From the NCBI GenBank assembly GCA_027297425.1, contig JAPUIC010000063.1, positions 1 through 8,869 of the forward strand: 8,869 nucleotides of DNA, read 5' to 3'. Below, in pieces: positions 5,974-8,869 of the stretch. The DNA comes from Nitrososphaerota archaeon (GTDB lineage Archaea > Thermoproteota > Nitrososphaeria > Nitrososphaerales > JAPUIC01). The first letter of the stretch is position 1. Each line of letters begins with the position of its first letter. A program made the position numbers and the translations under genes. The notes below the pieces were generated by a model that made no database searches, was not told the DNA's origin, and saw only the letters and a list, made by a program, of their open reading frames with translations.

Positions 5974-6062
5974 TAGCCCCGGCCAGATTCGAACTGGCGT
6001 CGACGGGTTCAGAGCCCGACATTCAAGGGCCTTGCCTTGCTTGGCCGCTACACCACGGGGCT
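5974..6062 (-). tRNA. tRNA-Gln (anticodon CTG) with an apparent 16-nt non-canonical intron
   Basis: An 89-nt tRNA gene without an encoded CCA. The acceptor stem AGCCCCG pairs fully with CGGGGCT, with discriminator A; the A1-T72 pair is characteristic of archaeal tRNA-Gln. The D-arm GTGTAGCGGCCAAGC and the T-arm GCCAG-TTCGAAT-CTGGC are clear. The anticodon loop is CTCTGAA (anticodon CTG at 6012-6010), closed by CGGG/CCCG. A normal tRNA-Gln would be 73 nt, so 16 extra bases sit between the D-stem and the anticodon stem. Splicing them out after position 27 or 28 gives a G27-T43 wobble and a full five-pair stem; leaving them in breaks the junction. Reading it as a long-variable-arm tRNA fails because no alternative 5-bp stem with a 7-nt loop can be drawn. 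A TATA-like box lies about 25 nt upstream. Confidence 0.9.
6018..6034 (-). other. Putative tRNA intron, D-arm/anticodon-arm junction
   Basis: The 16 extra bases of tRNA-Gln fall within this interval; the exact ends are ambiguous by one base because a C is repeated at both borders (6034-6019 or 6033-6018 give the same mature tRNA). The start of the element can form a small hairpin, CAAG-GCC-CTTG. I could not draw a perfect bulge-helix-bulge motif by eye; a near-match with one mismatched pair exists for the 6033-6018 option. Such short introns at unusual positions are known in Thermoproteota-type archaea and are cut by the heteromeric splicing endonuclease. Confidence 0.55.
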
Positions 6063-6083
6063 AATTCTTCCTTTTGATTACGC

Positions 6084-6091
6084 ATTTTAAA
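6084..6091 (-). promoter_or_regulatory. TATA box of the tRNA-Gln gene
   Basis: TTTAAAAT on the minus strand is centred about 25 nt before the first base of the tRNA, exactly the spacing expected for an archaeal promoter starting at the mature 5' end. It serves as an internal calibration for the other promoter calls. Confidence 0.65.
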
Positions 6092-6110
6092 CTTTAAAGT
6101 ATATTTTACC

Positions 6111-7259
6111 TTAGGCGAGTTTAGCTAGAATATCCCTCGCTCCAGCGAGTGCATCTGTTTCAACGTTCACGTTGAGTGATTTGAGCGTTGCCTCAAGGGC
6201 AGATAAGGCTACCAGCGTTTGTGACCCAGTAAGGTTACCGAAGTGACCAATTCTGAGCATCCGCTCCCGTTCGGGGCCGAAGCCCATTGCTACCAAGATA
6301 TTGTGATCCAGAGTCAATCTCGAATGAATCTGTGCTGCTAGCCCTTCAGGGGTGTAGCAACCAGTAACAGTATCTGCTTCGAAGCCTGCCTCAGCTACTA
6401 TCTTCATACCGAGACCCTTAATTCCGGACCTGAGAGCTTCCGAAATAAGCTTATGCCGTTTCCATCTAATCTCAAGCCCTTCTTCCATCACCATTCGAAG
6501 AGCTTCTCTTAGAGCTAGTATTACCTGTGTCGCAGGTGTCGCTAAGTAGACGCGTGGATCTTCCATCACCTTACGCCACCGAGCGAGATTGAAGTAATAG
6601 GATCTAATGGGACTCTTCCGTTTTTCTAGTATAGTTAATGCATTATCCGCTAGGTAGAGTAGACTTGCGCCTGGCGGAGCGCCTAGTGCTTTTTGAGAGG
6701 CAGTAATAGCTACATCTATCCCAAGTTCTTCAAAATTGAATGGTGAGCCCCCGATGCTACAAACTCCATCGATTACACATAAGGCTCCGTTTTTCTTAAC
6801 AACTTTAGAGAGTTCAGATACCGGATTAGCTACCGTACTGGAGGTATCCACATGAGTTACAAATACTGCTTTGTAGGGTTCCGAACTTAGTCGCTCATCA
6901 AGAATCTTTGTATCAGACGGGCTACCTAGTTTTGAAGGAAGAACCTCTACGTCAGCACCTAAAGCCTCATTGATCAGCGCAAATCTTTGGCCGAAGGCAC
7001 CCGTATCTAGAACCATGACCTTATCTTTCGGTTCTATTAGACTCGCAACAACAGCTTCCATTGCGCAAGTACCAGAACCAGTAATCACAAATGGAAGACC
7101 GCGCTTTCCCATGAATACATCGGCAGTAAGCTGCAATAGCTCTTTGAATGAATCATAAAATTTGGGACTGGAGTGACCAATCTGAGGAGCGCCCATTACA
7201 GCCCGTACTCTAGGAGAGAGGTTGGTAGGTCCCGGGATTAGGAGAAGTTCTTCTTCCAC
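6111..7259 (-). CDS. Class V aminotransferase, alanine/serine-glyoxylate (or serine-pyruvate) type
   Basis: A 382-residue PLP enzyme of fold type I, full length for the family (COG0075). It would transfer an amino group from alanine or serine to glyoxylate or pyruvate, linking glycine, serine and alanine metabolism in the cytoplasm. The N-terminus LLLIPGPTNLSPRV (5-18) is characteristic. The PLP-phosphate loop TGSGTCAMEA lies at 60-69, HVDTSSTVANP (136-146) is the family HxETS motif, D164 in VIDGVCSIGG contacts the pyridine nitrogen, and K190 in TASQKALGAPPG is the Schiff-base lysine. R336 in MLRIGHFG is the carboxylate-binding arginine. The start is GTG at 7259-7257, 27 nt after a TATA-like box. 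The amino-acid donor cannot be decided by eye; related 2-aminoethylphosphonate transaminases are less likely because no phosphonate genes are near. It lies upstream of tRNA-Gln on the same strand. Confidence 0.9.
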   Translation of the reverse strand: MEEELLLIPGPTNLSPRVRAVMGAPQIGHSSPKFYDSFKELLQLTADVFMGKRGLPFVITGSGTCAMEAVVASLIEPKDKVMVLDTGAFGQRFALINEALGADVEVLPSKLGSPSDTKILDERLSSEPYKAVFVTHVDTSSTVANPVSELSKVVKKNGALCVIDGVCSIGGSPFNFEELGIDVAITASQKALGAPPGASLLYLADNALTILEKRKSPIRSYYFNLARWRKVMEDPRVYLATPATQVILALREALRMVMEEGLEIRWKRHKLISEALRSGIKGLGMKIVAEAGFEADTVTGCYTPEGLAAQIHSRLTLDHNILVAMGFGPERERMLRIGHFGNLTGSQTLVALSALEATLKSLNVNVETDALAGARDILAKLA

Positions 7260-7280
7260 TCGGCTTGAAAGGGCCCAGAG

Positions 7281-7290
7281 CCTTAAGTAT
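7281..7290 (-). promoter_or_regulatory. TATA-like promoter of the aminotransferase gene
   Basis: The minus strand reads ATACTTAAGG with its centre about 27 nt before the GTG start, predicting a leaderless message. The gene is divergent from the DUF47 gene; the intergenic space of about 130 bp holds one promoter for each and nothing else I can identify. Confidence 0.45.
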
Positions 7291-7360
7291 CTTCGTATTA
7301 TCGTTATTCGTTAAATGCTCTAGCGAGTGTATCAGAGGATGACATCACTGCTTCGACAAA

Positions 7361-7369
7361 CATTTAAGA
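7361..7369 (+). promoter_or_regulatory. TATA-like promoter of the DUF47 gene
   Basis: CATTTAAGA is centred about 25 nt before the TTG at 7389. The in-frame TTG at 7377 is only about 12 nt from this box, so it would lie upstream of the expected transcription start; the promoter therefore decides in favour of 7389. Confidence 0.45.
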
Positions 7370-7388
7370 CCGGCTTTTGAGCCACACT

Positions 7389-8027
7389 TTGAAGTTGCCC
7401 CTTAAAGAGTGGCTGTTTCCAAATGAAGGCATATATTATGAGATTCTGCAAGCGCAATCAGCGAACGTTGTGGAAGGGGCAGTCCTCTTACAAGAACTAA
7501 CTCGGGATTTTTCAGACCTAGAAGATAGGAGGAGAAAGATTAAGGAGATCGAGCATAAAGGAGATCTTATCGTTCAAAGCATATTTATTAAATTGAATAA
7601 GGCATTCATTACTCCTATAGATAGAGATGACCTATCAAAGCTAGCAATAAGTTGCGATGATATACTAGATCATATCTACGAGGTGGTAAATCGTATATAC
7701 CTCTATAACGTAAAATCCCCCACGGATACAATGCGTCAGTTCGCAGAGACCGTTCATAGCGCCGCGCAGGAAGTTGATGCCACTATCAAGGCCTTAAAGG
7801 GGTTGTCACAAGAAGTTATCCTCGAGCGTAGCAAAAAGGTCGATCATCTTGAGGAACAAGCCGATGATATTTTGAATACATCTGTAGCTCTACTATTTAA
7901 GAAGGAAAAAGACGTCGTGGAGTTGATTAAACTAAAGGAGCTCTACGAAAACATGGAGATAATTACCGATGTATGTAAGGATGCAATGGATGTAATTATA
8001 GACATCAATATAAAATCGAGTGCTTGA
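7389..8027 (+). CDS. PhoU-like phosphate transport regulator, DUF47 family
   Basis: A mostly helical soluble protein of 212 residues (216 if the earlier in-frame TTG at 7377 is used). It belongs to the DUF47/PhoU_div family (COG1392), distant relatives of PhoU built from two three-helix bundles that bind metal through acidic residues; in many archaea and bacteria they sit beside, and probably regulate, a PiT-type phosphate permease. Visible family features are ARNVxEGA-like SANVVEGAVLLQEL near the start, EIEHKGDLIVQ with the ExxGD signature, FITPIDRDDLSKLA, and the second-repeat counterparts HLEEQADDI and YENMEIITDVCKDAMD. The start at 7389 is chosen from promoter spacing. No PiT transporter gene follows; instead a GPT-like gene starts 35 nt later on the same strand, probably in one transcript. 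The phosphate role is inferred from the family. Confidence 0.88.
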   Translation: MKLPLKEWLFPNEGIYYEILQAQSANVVEGAVLLQELTRDFSDLEDRRRKIKEIEHKGDLIVQSIFIKLNKAFITPIDRDDLSKLAISCDDILDHIYEVVNRIYLYNVKSPTDTMRQFAETVHSAAQEVDATIKALKGLSQEVILERSKKVDHLEEQADDILNTSVALLFKKEKDVVELIKLKELYENMEIITDVCKDAMDVIIDINIKSSA

Positions 8028-8050
8028 CCTAAACTCCTGATTCCTTTTAA

Positions 8051-8054
8051 GGTG
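8051..8054 (+). promoter_or_regulatory. Shine-Dalgarno site for the GPT-like gene
   Basis: GGTG lies 8 nt before the TTG start at 8063. It supports translation from that TTG on a transcript continuing from the DUF47 gene. An in-frame TAA at 8048-8050 just before it excludes any longer N-terminus. Confidence 0.5.
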
Positions 8055-8062
8055 CTACTGGA

Positions 8063-8869
8063 TTGAAGTTTCCTAAAGCGATAGATTATCACAAACCAGG
8101 GCACCCCAAAGTTCCCACTGCTTTAGGCATCTTCTATTCGATATCTAGTGTCATTAATTGGTTCGTCTTGATCTTCTTTGGAATTGAGGGCCAGAGACCG
8201 CTTGCGTTGGCAACTTCAGTTCTGTTCGGAAGTAATATGGGGCTCTTCGATGACATGGTAGATCTCAAATGGAGGTACAAAGCCATATTGCCAGTTTTCG
8301 CAGCACTACCATTCATTGTGTTAAGACCCTCAGGTAGGACAACGGTCAGCTTTTTCTTTGGCGGGAGCCTAGATTTGGGGGAGCTCTTCTTCATTCTCCT
8401 AGTCCCAATCTTTGTTACAGTTGTAGTTAATTCCTATAATCAGCTAGGAGGATTAAATGGTTTGGAAGTTATCCCAGGCATCGTAATCTTACTCGCGCTA
8501 GCCCTAATCTCAGGCAATCCAGTACTTCTAACGGTACCAATAATATCGTTGCTCTTCCTTGGTTACTTTGCATTCACAGGAAAAGCTTTCGTAGGGAATG
8601 TAGGTAGCTTCTCGATAGGAATTACAATAGCAATTTATGCAGTTCTTCTAAATCTAAAATTCTTTGTTATTATCGCAATGCTCCCGTTCTTTCTTAACTC
8701 CGTAATGATTCTATTTTCCAGATTCTTTCTTAATCAAACGGCAGAAACAGGCATCCGAAAAGATGGATTACTTTATGCTACACAAATCAGAAGCCTAAGA
8801 ACCCTATTGCTCAAAGTGAAGCCCATGAGGGAACGCGAAGCTGTCCTAGTGCTCTCATTAATAGTCGTA
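8063..8869 (+). CDS. GPT/WecA/MraY-superfamily glycosyl-1-phosphate transferase homologue, unusual (partial)
   Basis: An open frame of 269 residues continuing past the right edge. It is a polytopic membrane protein of the family that moves a sugar-1-phosphate from a UDP-sugar to a polyprenyl or dolichyl phosphate, the first step of N-glycan or cell-envelope glycan assembly. AIDYHKPGHPKVPTALG (6-22) is the first cytoplasmic loop; GLFDDMVDLKWRYK (60-73) closely matches the DD loop of eukaryotic and archaeal GPT (GFADDVLNLRWRHK in human DPAGT1); NSYNQLGGLNGLE (123-135) is the second motif with both Asn residues. The third motif reads KAFVGNVGSFSIG (174-186), so N179 stands where a metal-binding Asp is expected. 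An in-frame TAA 12 nt upstream forces the TTG start, leaving no room for the usual first membrane helix. It may be a diverged or inactive paralogue. Probably co-transcribed with the DUF47 gene. Confidence 0.85.
   Translation, partial: MKFPKAIDYHKPGHPKVPTALGIFYSISSVINWFVLIFFGIEGQRPLALATSVLFGSNMGLFDDMVDLKWRYKAILPVFAALPFIVLRPSGRTTVSFFFGGSLDLGELFFILLVPIFVTVVVNSYNQLGGLNGLEVIPGIVILLALALISGNPVLLTVPIISLLFLGYFAFTGKAFVGNVGSFSIGITIAIYAVLLNLKFFVIIAMLPFFLNSVMILFSRFFLNQTAETGIRKDGLLYATQIRSLRTLLLKVKPMREREAVLVLSLIVV

Noticed and set aside
6024..6034. Hairpin CAAG-GCC-CTTG inside the tRNA region as a separate regulatory element
   Set aside because: It lies within the extra 16 bases of the tRNA and is better explained as part of the intron.
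5974..6062. A class II tRNA (Ser or Leu) with a long variable arm
   Set aside because: No 5-bp anticodon stem with a 7-nt loop can be drawn in the required place, while the acceptor, D-arm and T-arm fit tRNA-Gln and the CTG loop is well formed.
7377..7388. TTG at 7377 as the DUF47 start
   Set aside because: It is only about 12 nt from the TATA-like box centre and so probably upstream of the transcription start; TTG at 7389 has the same spacing as the other leaderless genes. The difference is four residues and remains open.
8041..8050. CCTTTTAAGG as a separate promoter for the GPT-like gene
   Set aside because: Its centre is only about 16 nt from the TTG start, too close for a leaderless start at 8063, and a Shine-Dalgarno is present instead; co-transcription with DUF47 is simpler.
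8134..8394. Minus-strand open frame of 86 codons
   Set aside because: It lies opposite the GPT-like gene, whose plus-strand frame is open for 807 bp with family motifs.

Overview
The window is archaeal chromosomal DNA, moderately AT-rich and densely packed with short genes. The evidence is archaeal TATA-like boxes placed about 22-27 nt before start codons (a leaderless pattern), an archaeal-type tRNA-Gln (A1-T72 pair, discriminator A) that appears to carry a small non-canonical intron, and archaeal families (archease, a class III signal-peptide pilin-like protein, a DUF47 PhoU-like protein and a GPT-type glycosyl-1-phosphate transferase). The tRNA intron and start-codon habits would fit a TACK/Thermoproteota-type lineage, but this placement is an inference of low certainty. 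Start codons are striking: by my reading 7 of 12 genes start with TTG, 2 with GTG and only 3 with ATG.

Left part, all on the minus strand: a creatininase-family amidohydrolase (1-423, its C-terminal end lies outside the window), then an frdABCD operon read right to left (frdA 3677->1968, frdB 1967->1224, frdC 1218->820, frdD 820->458). The operon encodes a complete complex II: flavoprotein, iron-sulfur subunit and two membrane anchors. The anchors resemble the heme-free fumarate reductase anchors of E. coli (FrdC, FrdD), with the quinone-site residues kept, and the flavoprotein has the fumarate-reductase-type Glu beside the FAD-binding His motif. A quinol:fumarate reductase (possibly reversible) is therefore the best call. 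Upstream of it, also on the minus strand, are a COG2426-type small membrane protein and an archease.

Middle part: a 56-bp divergent promoter region separates the archease from a plus-strand secreted or membrane protein with four hydrophobic segments (tentatively SpoIIM/DUF95-like). This converges on a minus-strand pilin-like gene. Next, also on the minus strand, come tRNA-Gln(CTG) and a class V aminotransferase of the alanine/serine-glyoxylate type.

Right part, plus strand: a PhoU-like DUF47 protein, then after 35 nt a GPT/WecA/MraY-superfamily protein that runs off the window. The latter lacks the family's usual first transmembrane helix and has Asn instead of the conserved metal-binding Asp in its FVGD motif, which makes it the most unusual protein here. 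I saw no mobile element, CRISPR array or clear defence system.
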